From Adhaeribacter_A terreus (GTDB lineage Bacteria > Bacteroidota > Bacteroidia > Cytophagales > Hymenobacteraceae): a stretch of 64,000 bases of DNA. The position numbers were made by a program, and so were the translations under genes. Of this stretch, positions 1 through 8,400 are shown one piece after another (position 1 is the first letter of the stretch; every line of letters begins with the position of its first letter). The notes under the pieces are model-generated. The model had not been told where the DNA came from. It saw nothing but the letters and a program-made list of their open reading frames with translations, and did not search any database. The DNA lies in contig NZ_JBHSKT010000005.1 in NCBI RefSeq assembly GCF_042657365.1, positions 62,001 through 126,000 of the forward strand, read 5' to 3'.

Positions 1-334
1 TCGCCAGATAATAAATTACCGTTCCGGCCAAAGCCATGATCGTGCTGTTCACTATAAAAAAAGAGAAACCCAAAGGCAACGCATCGGGTTTCCCGCTTAG
101 CAGGCCTAATATTTCAGCTAAACCCCGGGCCAGAAACGGAATAATAACGCGGTAGCGGTGAGTAATATTTACATTCCAGTTGCCATTGCCAAGCGCCAGG
201 TAACTGGCTTCGTCGCTCGAAAAACTGGCATCGTGGTTTACTAATATCAGGTAGGCATTGCCAAACACAATAGCCGCCGAAAACGCAAAAACCAACCAAT
301 ATTCTTGCTGCGCCCGGCTCAGGTTCAATTTCAT
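1..334 (-). CDS. Integral membrane protein, 3' part cut by window edge
   Basis: The frame stays open from the left edge back to an ATG at 334 (MKLNLSRAQQEYW), giving 111 residues of an incomplete protein. A hydrophobic helix is visible at about residues 13-33, followed by a short loop with the acidic stretch SSDEASYLALGNGNW and then RYRVIIPFLARGLAEILGLL, then another hydrophobic stretch. An acidic loop after the first helix followed by R-Y-R-x-x-x-P is reminiscent of polytopic lipid-sugar glycosyltransferases, but this is only an impression. The frame continues upstream of the ATG to about 434, so a GTG start is possible. Function unknown. Confidence 0.55.
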   Translation of the reverse strand, partial: MKLNLSRAQQEYWLVFAFSAAIVFGNAYLILVNHDASFSSDEASYLALGNGNWNVNITHRYRVIIPFLARGLAEILGLLSGKPDALPLGFSFFIVNSTIMALAGTVIYYLA

Positions 335-540
335 TTCAGGATCAATATTTTCAATAAGATTAAGCAATAACCCGCAACTCACAAAATTTACCCGTACTTT
401 CTGCCGGCTGCATTTTTCTATTAACCGGCGAAAACGGAATAACGGTTAAATTTATAAAGCGCTATTACTTGACCAATAAAGCAAAATGAACGTAACTTGC
501 ACTTTTTAGAAAGAAATAAACCTCCAGGAAGTATATAGCA

Positions 541-1248
541 ATGGGAAGAGCATTTGAATTCAGAAAAGCCCGCAAATTTAAACGCTGGGATAAAATGTCG
601 AAAGCGTTTTCGCGCTTGGGCAAAGAGATTGTGATGGCGGTAAAAGAAGGCGGCCCGAACCCCGAAGGCAACGCCCGTTTACGCACGGCTATTCAAAATG
701 CCAAAGGTGTAAATATGCCGAAAGACCGCGTAGAAGCCGCCATTAAACGCGCCAGCAGCAAAGATGAAGGCAACTACGACGAAGTGGTGTACGAGGGCTA
801 CGGTCCGCATGGCATTGCTATTTTAGTAGAAACCGCTACCGATAACCTGAACCGCACCATTGCCAACATGCGCGTTTATTTCTCGCGGTCGGGCGGCGCG
901 GTAGGCAAAACCGGTTCGCTGGATTTTATTTTCACCCGCAAAGGTATTTTCCGTTTACCGGCCGAAGGTCTGAACCTGGAAGAACTGGAACTGGACCTGA
1001 TCGATTTTGGCGCCGAAGATATTTACGAACACGACGGCGAGATAATTATTGAAACCGCCTTTGCAGATTTCGGCCCGATGCAGAAAGCGCTGGAAGAAAA
1101 AGGCTTGCCGGTAACTTCCGCCGAACTGCAGCGCATTCCAAACACCCGCACCGAATTAACAGACGAACAGGCTGAAGATATTGAAAACCTGATCGAAAAA
1201 ATAGAGGAAGACGACGACGTACAGGCCGTTTACCACAACATGGCTTAA
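541..1248 (+). CDS. yebC: YebC/PmpR (TACO1) family protein
   Basis: A 235-residue protein of full family length. The N-terminus MGRAFEFRKARKFKRWDKMS, the block GGPNPEGNARLRTAIQNAKG (about residues 37-56), the MPKDRVEAAIKRA helix and YEGYGPHGIAILVE are all family signatures, and the acidic C-terminus ends DDDVQAVYHNM. Members were long described as transcriptional regulators; YebC/TACO1 proteins are now linked to relief of ribosome stalling at proline-rich stretches, so a cytoplasmic translation role is plausible. Monocistronic: a strong intrinsic terminator follows about 55 bases after the stop. The paralogue question (YebC1 versus YebC2 type) cannot be settled here. Confidence 0.95.
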   Translation: MGRAFEFRKARKFKRWDKMSKAFSRLGKEIVMAVKEGGPNPEGNARLRTAIQNAKGVNMPKDRVEAAIKRASSKDEGNYDEVVYEGYGPHGIAILVETATDNLNRTIANMRVYFSRSGGAVGKTGSLDFIFTRKGIFRLPAEGLNLEELELDLIDFGAEDIYEHDGEIIIETAFADFGPMQKALEEKGLPVTSAELQRIPNTRTELTDEQAEDIENLIEKIEEDDDVQAVYHNMA

Positions 1249-1278
1249 TCTATTTTCCGGCCTTCCAGCCAGCCTAAG

Positions 1279-1307
1279 CACTTTTTCAGTTAAAAATCAT
1301 AGCGTTT
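1279..1307 (-). repeat. SIR30 copy after yebC
   Basis: Reads CACTTTTTCAG, TTAAAAATC, ATAGCGTTT on the plus strand, so the AAACGCTA end is on the minus strand. Its last bases are the first arm of the yebC terminator stem. Confidence 0.75.
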
Positions 1308-1344
1308 CCGGTAGCTTTTGTAAGCTGCGGAAACGCTTTTTTTT
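1302..1344 (+). terminator. Intrinsic terminator of yebC
   Basis: GCGTTTCCG pairs with CGGAAACGC, with an inner AGCTT/AAGCT extension around a TTGT loop, followed by eight T residues. Points to termination just after yebC. Confidence 0.9.
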
Positions 1345-1471
1345 GCCCTTCCCTTCTTAGTTTTTCACCTGTTTCCCCTACCACTTTGCAATTTTTTATC
1401 AGGCAAGGCAACCAACGAAACTGCTTCAGCATCTTATAACTAAATCCGGAAATTTTTGTGCTTTAAAACTC

Positions 1472-1485
1472 TTGATGTACGTCAA
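1472..1485. promoter_or_regulatory. FNR/CRP-like palindrome
   Basis: TTGATGTACGTCAA differs by one base from the FNR consensus TTGATNNNNATCAA. It lies about 180 bases upstream of the exported protein gene at 1658, with no other gene nearby. A chance match cannot be excluded. Confidence 0.3.
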
Positions 1486-1657
1486 TGTTTGCAGGAACCG
1501 GTGATGTTACTTTTGCAAAAGCATGGCTTCAGAACAATTCAGGCCGTTTTAAAAAAATGTTAAAAAAAATTTACTGCGGACTAAGGGTTGATTTTCTTTT
1601 GTATGTCTTAGCCTCATAAACCTGAATAAGGTAGTTTGTTCCGGCCTTAAAAGTTGA

Positions 1658-2590
1658 ATGCAGAAAATGAAAAGAGTTTTGTTGAGCGCCTTGTTAGTTT
1701 GCAGCATTGCATTTTCCGGATTTGTGGGTTTAGATCTGCGGCAGTCTTTTTCCTACGAAATTTTCAGTTCGCCTTATTACAAAACACTGAAGAAAAATCT
1801 GCCGGCTGCAAACGCAAAAATTGGCTACGTAGCGGTTACTTTAGACAGCCGCGCCCGGCAGAACCCAACGTTTACCGATGCCAGAATGCCGCAATTGCAG
1901 CAGGCGATCAACAAATTTCTGAGTGATAGCCTGCAAATGCCAGCGGTACAAATGCCGGTTTACAACGAACTTTATAACGCAAAATATTTCCCGGATCTGT
2001 TTTTAGGTTCGGTGCTTGGCCCGCAAAAGCCGATGTATGTGCTGGCAGATTGTCCGCAGGAAAAGGAGTTTCCGGAGTATTGTGTGCGGCTGGCCGGGCA
2101 AATGGGGAGCAAAGCCTGGATGCAGCAACTCAAAAACCTGATGGCTACGCAAAAGCTCGATTACGTGATCGTGTACCAGTTAGGCGAAGGCTATCTTTAT
2201 CCAAACGGGAAAACGAAGAAAGTGAACGCTTTGGTAGAAACCCGCAAATCGCCGCCGGCCGGGCTGGATATGGGCACCGATTTCTGGCTGCCGATGTCGC
2301 AAAAACTGGTGGCTACCAACAAACCGATCGACGTGCTTTTTCTGAAAGGGCTGCTGATCGATAAAGAAGGGAAAGCAATTCGTTACGGAGCCGAAGGGAT
2401 TACGGCAGCTTCTAAAGCCGGTTTTCTGGAACAGACCGTGAACATTGCGCACGAATTTTCAGAAGCCGAACTGAACGCCATAGAAAACGACTTGCGCCGT
2501 ACCGATCTACCAGCCCAACCGCTTAACTGGCAGGTTGCCGCCCAAAACCTGACGCGCATGCTTACCAGTTCCAACGCTGGCCTGCAATAA
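1658..2590 (+). CDS. Exported protein of unknown function
   Basis: A 310-residue protein beginning MQKMKRVLLSALLVCSIAFS; a second ATG at 1667 would give an equally good signal peptide. The rest is soluble and mixed alpha/beta in appearance, with no motif recognised. The stretch KLDYVIVYQLGEGYLYPNGK and the later ETRKSPPAGLDMG suggest a strand-rich domain, perhaps one that handles a peptide or nucleotide, but that is a guess. The TAA stop is immediately merged with a SIR30 repeat. Predicted periplasmic; likely expressed on its own because a terminator precedes it. Confidence 0.75.
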   Translation: MQKMKRVLLSALLVCSIAFSGFVGLDLRQSFSYEIFSSPYYKTLKKNLPAANAKIGYVAVTLDSRARQNPTFTDARMPQLQQAINKFLSDSLQMPAVQMPVYNELYNAKYFPDLFLGSVLGPQKPMYVLADCPQEKEFPEYCVRLAGQMGSKAWMQQLKNLMATQKLDYVIVYQLGEGYLYPNGKTKKVNALVETRKSPPAGLDMGTDFWLPMSQKLVATNKPIDVLFLKGLLIDKEGKAIRYGAEGITAASKAGFLEQTVNIAHEFSEAELNAIENDLRRTDLPAQPLNWQVAAQNLTRMLTSSNAGLQ

Positions 2591-2618
2591 AAATGCTATG
2601 CTTTTGCCCTTAAAAAGT
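2589..2618 (+). repeat. SIR30 copy overlapping a stop codon
   Basis: AAAAATGCTATGC, TTTTGCCCTT, AAAAAGTA. The first As are the last two bases of the TAA stop of the preceding gene; same orientation as that gene. Confidence 0.75.
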
Positions 2619-2720
2619 AATCCTTGATTAAACTCTTCCGAAATCAAAAAGCCATATTAGTCAACAGTTTTTCAATCTTTTACAAATTCCAATCACCAAT
2701 CTCATTAGTCTTATAAAACC

Positions 2721-3602
2721 ATGAAAAAACTATTTACCCTCGCAATCGCAATGGCGTTTGCCGCAACTTCTTTTGCCCAAATTCAGAACAGCAGCTTAGA
2801 AACCTGGCAAACTAAAGCCGGCGTTGGCATAACCGGGCCTTATACTTATGAAATTCCGCAGAACTGGAACCTGGGCTTTATTTCAGAATTGCTGGCTGGT
2901 TTCGGCATAAAACCCAGTATAGGCAAATCTACTACCGCAAATACCGGCAGCTTCTCCCTGAAACTGTCCAGCACCGCCGATACCATTGGCGCCGACGCAA
3001 TGGCCGCTTTCAGTCTGGGCCCGAACAACCGCCCGCAAGCATTTACAGGCCACTTTCAGACTTCCGGCGTAGTTACTGACCCGAATGATTATGGCCAGGC
3101 TATCGTTTTCATGACCAAATGGAACGGTACCAAAACTGACACCATTGGCTATGGCATGACCGACCTTGACAATGCACCAAACGGATTTAAACCTTTTACG
3201 GCAAACATTCAATATTCCAATAATCTAACGCCAGATTCTGCCATTGTTTATTTCCTGTACTTACCGGAAGAAGGCAACACGCACGTACTCATCGATGATC
3301 TTGCGTTTATAACCACGGTTGGTATCAAAGAAAACATCACTTTCCCGGAGCTTACTTTTTATCCGAACCCGGTTTCCGGCAACCAGAAAGCCACTTTAAA
3401 ATTCATCGCTCCTAAAGCTGAAAAAGCCACTTTAACCATTCACGATGTGGTTGGCAAAGCGGTTAAAACCATTCCGCTGCATACATTACTTGCTGGCGCA
3501 AATACCGTTGAAATTGCTACCGACGAACTGAAAAACGGTTTATATACCGCAACCCTGCAATCCGCCAGCGGCAGCCAGACTTTCCGGTTTGTAAAACGCT
3601 AG
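2721..3602 (+). CDS. T9SS type A sorting-domain secreted protein
   Basis: A 293-residue protein with a clean signal peptide (MKKLFTLAIAMAFAATSFAQ). The N-terminal part starts IQNSSLETW and contains PQNWNLGF, which resembles the carbohydrate-binding-like beta-sandwich fronts of Bacteroidota secreted proteins. The C-terminal 75 or so residues form a T9SS type A sorting domain: FYPNPVSG, strand repeats, GLYTATLQS and the terminal FRFVKR. The substrate is unknown; it is expected to be moved across the outer membrane by T9SS and anchored or released. The last two sense codons and the TAG stop lie inside a SIR30 repeat. Confidence 0.85.
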   Translation: MKKLFTLAIAMAFAATSFAQIQNSSLETWQTKAGVGITGPYTYEIPQNWNLGFISELLAGFGIKPSIGKSTTANTGSFSLKLSSTADTIGADAMAAFSLGPNNRPQAFTGHFQTSGVVTDPNDYGQAIVFMTKWNGTKTDTIGYGMTDLDNAPNGFKPFTANIQYSNNLTPDSAIVYFLYLPEEGNTHVLIDDLAFITTVGIKENITFPELTFYPNPVSGNQKATLKFIAPKAEKATLTIHDVVGKAVKTIPLHTLLAGANTVEIATDELKNGLYTATLQSASGSQTFRFVKR

Positions 3603-3622
3603 ACTTTCCGGCCTGAAAACTC
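3593..3622 (+). repeat. SIR30 copy encoding the Lys-Arg-stop of a T9SS protein
   Basis: AAAACGCTAG, ACTTTCCGGC, CTGAAAACTC. The AAA CGC TAG part is the K-R-stop end of the upstream gene, and the remaining 20 bases also match the family, so this is a true copy and not only a codon coincidence. Confidence 0.8.
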
Positions 3623-3774
3623 AACACAAAATTTTCCTGCCTCTCCACTATTCCTCTTTAAACTTCTGAATCAGTACCAAAACAGCCTGCCAATTGCAAC
3701 TACGCATTTGGCGGGTCCGGTACCCCTTTTTGCTTTTTTTTCAGTGTTTTTATTCTACCCCTTAATCAAAAACT

Positions 3775-4992
3775 ATGTTTTCCTTAAAAAAATTAGCATT
3801 ATTCGTAATTCCTGCCGCCTTCATTTTAACCTCCTGCAACAACGAAGAAGATCCGAAACCAAGCCCAAATCCAGGTAACCAGCCGGTAAATAACTTGCCC
3901 GCGCTGGTGCTCACCGATGTGCTGGCCGACACCGTACTACAAGACCGCAACACCGACCCAACCAAAACCGATTACCTGGTAAACAGCAACATTCGGGTGA
4001 ACGCTAAACTAACAATAAAGCCCGGGGTGGTAATTGCTTTTGCGCAGGATACCCGCCTCGATCTGAACACAAACGGAAGTATGGTGGCCAATGGCACTGC
4101 CGAGAAGAAGATCCGCTTTATTGGCCAAACGGATCAGAAAGGCTTCTGGAGCGGCATTATTATCTATTCAGCAGCCAGCACCAACGAATTTTCGCACGCT
4201 GAAATACTCCATGCCGGCAGTAAAGCTATGCTTGATAACCAGAAAACTGCTGTTGCTTTATTCGACAATGCCCGGGTTTCGGTAAGCAATACAACTATTT
4301 CGCAGAGCGGCGGTTTTGGCATGTACCTCCGCGATAACAGCATTCCGGTTGCGTTTGCCAGCAATGTTTTCAACAACAACCAGGAAGCGCCTCTGCAACT
4401 AGCCGCTAACCACGTAGCCACCCTCGACGAAGCCAGCATTTATACCAATAATAACGGCCGCAACGCGGTGGAAGTGCGGAGTTCACTTTTAACCGGAAAC
4501 AACGAAGTTACCTGGCCAGCCTTTACCGACAATACCCCGATCCGGTTTTTAGGCACTATAGGCATTCGTACCGGCTGGAAACTGAAACCCGGCACTATTA
4601 TAGAAATGGCCGAAGACAAACAAATAAATATTGAGACTGGTGGATACCTGAACGCCGTAGGCACTGCTGCCAAAAAGATCGTATTTACGGGTACTGTAAA
4701 AGCCACCGGAACCTGGAATGGCCTTGTGGTTTACACTCGCAGCGCGCTCAATGTTTTAGATAACGTTAAAGTTCAGTACGCCGGCGGAAAAGCGTTATTT
4801 GGAGGGACAAAAGCAGCTATTGGTCTTTTTGGAACTACCGCCACCAGCCTAGAAGTGCGCAACTCCGAGATCAGCAACAGCGGCGGCTATGGCATTCACG
4901 TGTTCGGCAATAAAGGTGTACTGAATGCAGATGTGGAAACTGTAAATACTTTTACGAGCAATACCCTAGGCAAAATTTATTACGAGAACTAA
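3775..4992 (+). CDS. Beta-helix lipoprotein
   Basis: A 405-residue protein with a lipoprotein signal ending in the lipobox ILTSC (Cys21), followed by an acidic-proline linker NNEEDPKPSPNPG. The body looks like a right-handed parallel beta-helix and is internally duplicated: LTIKPGVVIAFAQD...NGTAEKKIRFIG...WSGIIIYS in the first half matches KPGTIIEMAEDKQ...GTAAKKIVFTG...WNGLVVYT in the second. Both halves end in a GGFGMYL / GGYGIHV turn. Such proteins are surface or periplasmic lipoproteins in Bacteroidota, often glycan-related, but no catalytic residues are evident. Followed by a strong terminator. Confidence 0.8.
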   Translation: MFSLKKLALFVIPAAFILTSCNNEEDPKPSPNPGNQPVNNLPALVLTDVLADTVLQDRNTDPTKTDYLVNSNIRVNAKLTIKPGVVIAFAQDTRLDLNTNGSMVANGTAEKKIRFIGQTDQKGFWSGIIIYSAASTNEFSHAEILHAGSKAMLDNQKTAVALFDNARVSVSNTTISQSGGFGMYLRDNSIPVAFASNVFNNNQEAPLQLAANHVATLDEASIYTNNNGRNAVEVRSSLLTGNNEVTWPAFTDNTPIRFLGTIGIRTGWKLKPGTIIEMAEDKQINIETGGYLNAVGTAAKKIVFTGTVKATGTWNGLVVYTRSALNVLDNVKVQYAGGKALFGGTKAAIGLFGTTATSLEVRNSEISNSGGYGIHVFGNKGVLNADVETVNTFTSNTLGKIYYEN

Positions 4993-5709
4993 CCACTACG
5001 AAACTGACTTTCAACTGAAAAAGCGGGCTTTCTGAGCCCGCTTTTTGTTTTATCTGAAGAGAGGATTTTGGGATGAGCAAGATTTTGAAAGACCCCACCT
5101 AAATCCTCCCCTATTTCAGGGGAGGACTTTTCTTCGCAGGTGTAATCCGTCAATGAAAGCAGACGGCAATGAAATTAGTCTGAACTGTGATTTATTTGAT
5201 TGTTGTAATTCTTGTGATTTCCTAAACTATTATTTCACACATTCCGCCAGCGCAGCGTCTGTTGAAACGCTACAAAAGATAAAAAGCCCGCTACGAAGGG
5301 AAATGATACCAGTTTCTGTGAGAGCGGCCTCCGCACTTTCCGACTTTTGCTTTAGCAAAATTGCGCAAGCAAAGGAAAGGGTGAGACGCGAACGCAGAAA
5401 CGAAGCCACCCGGCTTGAGGAAATAAATTACCGATAAAAGTTAAAAGCCAGACGTTTAGCAAATAAGCCAGCTATGAAAAACGGTATGCTTTCAGGCTTC
5501 AAAAGTCTAGTTTCTACCAAGCCGATGAGATCTCTCCTGGCGTCGAGATGACGAATAAAACGGTATCCTTTGTAGCTAAAAAACTACTGTCCGCCAACGA
5601 GATCCTTCAGAGCTACGCTCGCAATCTTCGCGCTCCCGCGCTCAATTGTGCTCAGGATGACAAAAAAGGGAAACGCTATGCTTTTTACCCTGAAAACTCA
5701 GGCAGAAAA
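4993..5709 (-). repeat. Composite intergenic repeat, copy A
   Basis: No convincing gene. Between convergent genes. Modules in order: terminator, paired CCTCCCC/GGGGAGG motif (5093-5128), a GACGGCAATGAAAT module (5147-5190), CCAGCGCAGCGTC module (near 5240), the long hairpin module (5312-5401), SIR30 (5477), a GTCGAGATGAC module (5513-5552), SIR30 (5557), the GAGCACAATTGAGCG module in reverse (5583-5661) and SIR30 (5669). This is the reverse-complement order of copies B and C. The open frames here are translations of repeat DNA and are not reported as genes. Confidence 0.85.
5018..5050 (+). terminator. Intrinsic terminator after the beta-helix lipoprotein
   Basis: AAAAAGCGGGCT pairs perfectly with AGCCCGCTTTTT around a TTCTG loop, then a T-rich run. 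Confidence 0.92.
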
Positions 5710-7428
5710 TCAGCTTTGAAAACGAATATCTTTAATCCGCAATTGCAACGAAATAACCCCTCTGAAAACATTCTGCTCTACGCAATAGCAAACATCAAAC
5801 GGAATACCTTTTAGGATCTTCGGATAAAAATCGGCCATACCAAAAGCAATGGCATCGAATTCAGTAAAACCATCCTGCGTAAGCCGCAGCTTTAAATGCG
5901 TATCCCCAACCACGCGGCAGCTACCCGTATCATACACACATTCCGAAGAAAATACCGGCGCCATATTTCCCGGCCCAAAAGGTTGCATCTGGTTCAGAAT
6001 ACTAAAAAACTTCGGCGTGATCTGGTTGAAATTTAAGGTCGTATCGATCTCTACCTGCGGCGTTTCCTGCTCTTTAGTTATGGTGCGGGCTACAATTTCT
6101 TCGAAACGCTCCCGGAACGCAGGCACATTTTCCACTTTCATGGTTAAGCCTGCCGCGTACATGTGGCCGCCAAACTGCTCTAACAGATCCGAACATTCTA
6201 CAATGGCGCTATGAACATCAAAACCATGAACGGAACGCGCGGAGCCGGAAGCTAGGCCATCGTTGGAAGAACCGGTAAGGATAATGGTTGGGCGGTAATA
6301 CCGGTCTATGCAGCGAGAAGCCACAATGCCTACCACGCCTTTATGCCAGTTATCTTTGAAAAGTACCGTAGATTTCGATTTCCGCAAAACCGCATCCTGA
6401 TCGATCATTTCCAGCGCTTCTTTGGTAATGCTGGTGTCGTGCACGCGTCGGTTCTGGTTCGATTCGTTTATGCTTTTAGCTTCCTCAAAGGCTTCTTCCT
6501 TGGTTTTAGCCAGCAACATGGCCACCGAACGCTTGGCATCGCCCATCCGGCCGGCCGCATTAATACGCGGTGCAAACCCGAAAACAATGCTGTTAATATC
6601 GAGGTCTTCTTTCAGCGCCGCCAGTTCTTTCAGCGCTTCCAAGCCCGGCCGTAACGGTGCCCCGGAATTGAGCAAACGCAAACCGAAATAAGCCAGAATG
6701 CGGTTTTCGCCGGTAATTGGCACAATATCGGCGGCAATAGAAATTACGCAGAAATCGAGCAGCGCATAAAGTTCGTCTGTATCTAAATTATTCTGCATGC
6801 TGAAAGCCTGCATGAGCTTGAAACCAACACCGCAACCCGAAAGATGTTTGTAAGGATAAGGGCAGTCGCTTTGTTTCGGATCGAGCACGGCTACGGCCGC
6901 CGGAACCTGTTCGTCGGGCAAGTGGTGGTCGCAGATAATAAAATCGATGCCTTTTTCTTTGGCGTAAGCAACTTTATCTACCGATTTTATGCCGCAATCG
7001 AGGCTGATGATGAGTTTAAAGTTATTTTCCGAAGCCCAGTCGATGCCCGCAGAAGAAACGCCGTAACCTTCTTTATAACGGTCCGGAATGTAATAATCTA
7101 TTTTCCCCTGGAAATACGGCTGCAGATATTTGTAAGCCATGGCCACGGAAGTGGTGCCGTCCACGTCATAATCGCCGTAGATGAGGATCTTTTCGCCGTT
7201 GTGAAGCGCATCGTTGAGCCGGTTTACGGCCAGATGCATATCCTTCATCAGGAACGGATCGTGGAGGTCTTCTAAAGAAGGGCGGAAATACGCTTTGGCT
7301 TCATCGAAGGTACAGATGTCGCGCTGGCAAAGAATGGAAGCAAGTTTTTCGTGAATAGACAGACTTTTGGCCAGACTTTCCACTTTTTCAGGCGCCGGTG
7401 TCGCTTTAAAAACCCATCTTTTCTCCAT
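5710..7428 (-). CDS. recJ: Single-stranded-DNA exonuclease RecJ
   Basis: A 572-residue protein, normal length for bacterial RecJ, the 5'-3' single-strand exonuclease of recombination and mismatch/base-excision repair. DHH-family motifs are all visible: ILIYGDYDVDGTTSVAM (about residues 80-96), IISLDCGIKS, FIICDHHLPDEQ (the DHH), GCGVGFKLMQ, and the DHHA1 region GGHMYAAGLTM near residue 420. The C-terminal OB-like part follows. The start is supported by a TAnnTTTG box upstream at 7460. The gene is bracketed by two inverted copies (A and B) of the composite intergenic repeat. Confidence 0.95.
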   Translation of the reverse strand: MEKRWVFKATPAPEKVESLAKSLSIHEKLASILCQRDICTFDEAKAYFRPSLEDLHDPFLMKDMHLAVNRLNDALHNGEKILIYGDYDVDGTTSVAMAYKYLQPYFQGKIDYYIPDRYKEGYGVSSAGIDWASENNFKLIISLDCGIKSVDKVAYAKEKGIDFIICDHHLPDEQVPAAVAVLDPKQSDCPYPYKHLSGCGVGFKLMQAFSMQNNLDTDELYALLDFCVISIAADIVPITGENRILAYFGLRLLNSGAPLRPGLEALKELAALKEDLDINSIVFGFAPRINAAGRMGDAKRSVAMLLAKTKEEAFEEAKSINESNQNRRVHDTSITKEALEMIDQDAVLRKSKSTVLFKDNWHKGVVGIVASRCIDRYYRPTIILTGSSNDGLASGSARSVHGFDVHSAIVECSDLLEQFGGHMYAAGLTMKVENVPAFRERFEEIVARTITKEQETPQVEIDTTLNFNQITPKFFSILNQMQPFGPGNMAPVFSSECVYDTGSCRVVGDTHLKLRLTQDGFTEFDAIAFGMADFYPKILKGIPFDVCYCVEQNVFRGVISLQLRIKDIRFQS

Positions 7429-7459
7429 CCTTCCGTTGTTTTATATATGCTATAGAATA

Positions 7460-7491
7460 CAAAAATACGGAAATAGTTCCGGAAACATCAA
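7460..7491 (-). promoter_or_regulatory. Candidate promoter of recJ
   Basis: On the minus strand TATTTTTG (TAnnTTTG type -7 box; plus-strand CAAAAATA at 7460-7467) with a TTG about 21 bases upstream. Leader of about 25-30 bases before the recJ ATG. Confidence 0.45.
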
Positions 7492-7563
7492 TCCGGTTTT
7501 TGCGGAAGGTAGACTTTGCGGTAAAATGTGCGTATTTTTGCAGCCGGTTAAAGGAAATTTGAA

Positions 7564-7677
7564 GTGAAGAAGCTGAAAGATTTTTACAACAAGTATAAGG
7601 ATTATGCACAGACCGATGTGCTGATGTACCTGGCTTTTATCATTTTCCTGATTATGCTTTTTGTTTTCTTCGGTTAG
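7564..7677 (+). CDS. 37-residue single-pass membrane peptide
   Basis: A short frame from GTG at 7564: residues 1-16 are charged (VKKLKDFYNKYKDYAQ) and residues 19-37 form one hydrophobic helix (VLMYLAFIIFLIMLFVFFG) ending at TAG. A stop codon 15 bases upstream in frame fixes the start to this GTG. It is divergent from recJ, and TATTTTTG lies just upstream (near 7532). Codon use and the amphipathic/hydrophobic split look gene-like, and small membrane proteins of this form are common in Bacteroidota. No known function; could still be a chance frame. Confidence 0.5.
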   Translation: MKKLKDFYNKYKDYAQTDVLMYLAFIIFLIMLFVFFG

Positions 7678-8400
7678 TTTTTCTGAGTTTTTGAGCTGGA
7701 AGGCATAGCGTTTCCTTTTTAGTCATCCTGAGCACAATTGAGCGCGGGAGCGCGAAGATTGCGAGCGTAGCTCTGAAGGATCATGTCGGCGGACAGCAGT
7801 TTTTTAGCTTAAAAGGATACCGTTTTTGCGGTCATCTCGACGTGAGGAGAGATCTTCTCGGGCTGGTAGTGTTGCTTGCTATTGAGTTTTATGGCTTGAA
7901 AGGATACCGTTTTTCATAGCTGGCGGCGTTTTTGACCGTTTGCTTTTAACTTTCATAGTTAACTTTCTCCCTCAAGCCGGGCGGCTTCGTTTCTGCGTTC
8001 GCGGCTGCAACCTTACCTGCCCTACCGGGCTGGCTAAAGCCACCGGTAAGCTTGGAGGCCGCTCTCACAGAAACTGGTATCATTTTCCTTCGTAGTCAGC
8101 TTTCTTTTATTTTACTTTCTTTGAAGACCTTGATTTTCACGCGACGCTGCGCTGGCGAAATGGGTGAGAATTCGATAAATAAGGAATTCTGGAAATCCTG
8201 TCAATTCTGAAAATTCTGATTCAGACAATTGTCCTGAACATTCTCTAATTCTGTAAATTCTGATTCAGATAAAAATCCTGGTCATTAATTTAATCCTTGA
8301 AATCGTGTTCAGACAATCCATTAATCCCTGAATCTGACGAATCCCAATTCAGACAATATTCATTGCCGTCTGCTTTAGCTGACGGATTTATGGAAGAAGT
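7678..8400 (+). repeat. Composite intergenic repeat, copy B
   Basis: No gene seen. Modules in order: SIR30 (7685), GAGCACAATTGAGCG module (7722-7800), SIR30 (7797), GTCATCTCGACG module (7831-7870), SIR30 (7884), hairpin module (7989-8074), CGACGCTGCGCTGGCG (near 8150), then a run of ATTCAGACA / CTGATTCAGA repeats (8180-8350) and TTGCCGTCTGCTTTAGCTGA (8353). The hairpin loop and stems differ from the other copies but keep pairing. Confidence 0.85.

Larger units (their letters stand above)
1249..1657. other. Intergenic region with repeat, terminator and FNR-like site
   Basis: A 409-base gap between two plus-strand genes. It holds a SIR30 copy whose AACG end is part of the yebC terminator stem, the terminator itself, a palindrome TTGATGTACGTCAA near 1472-1485, and an A/T-rich run before the next gene. 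No open frame of interest was seen. Confidence 0.7.

Noticed and set aside
5045..5437. 130-residue open frame in copy A
   Set aside because: It is translation of composite repeat modules; parts of it recur in the other copies in other frames, and there is no start context or codon signal.
4993..5709. CRISPR-like array
   Set aside because: Repeats are not regularly spaced and there are no spacers or cas genes.
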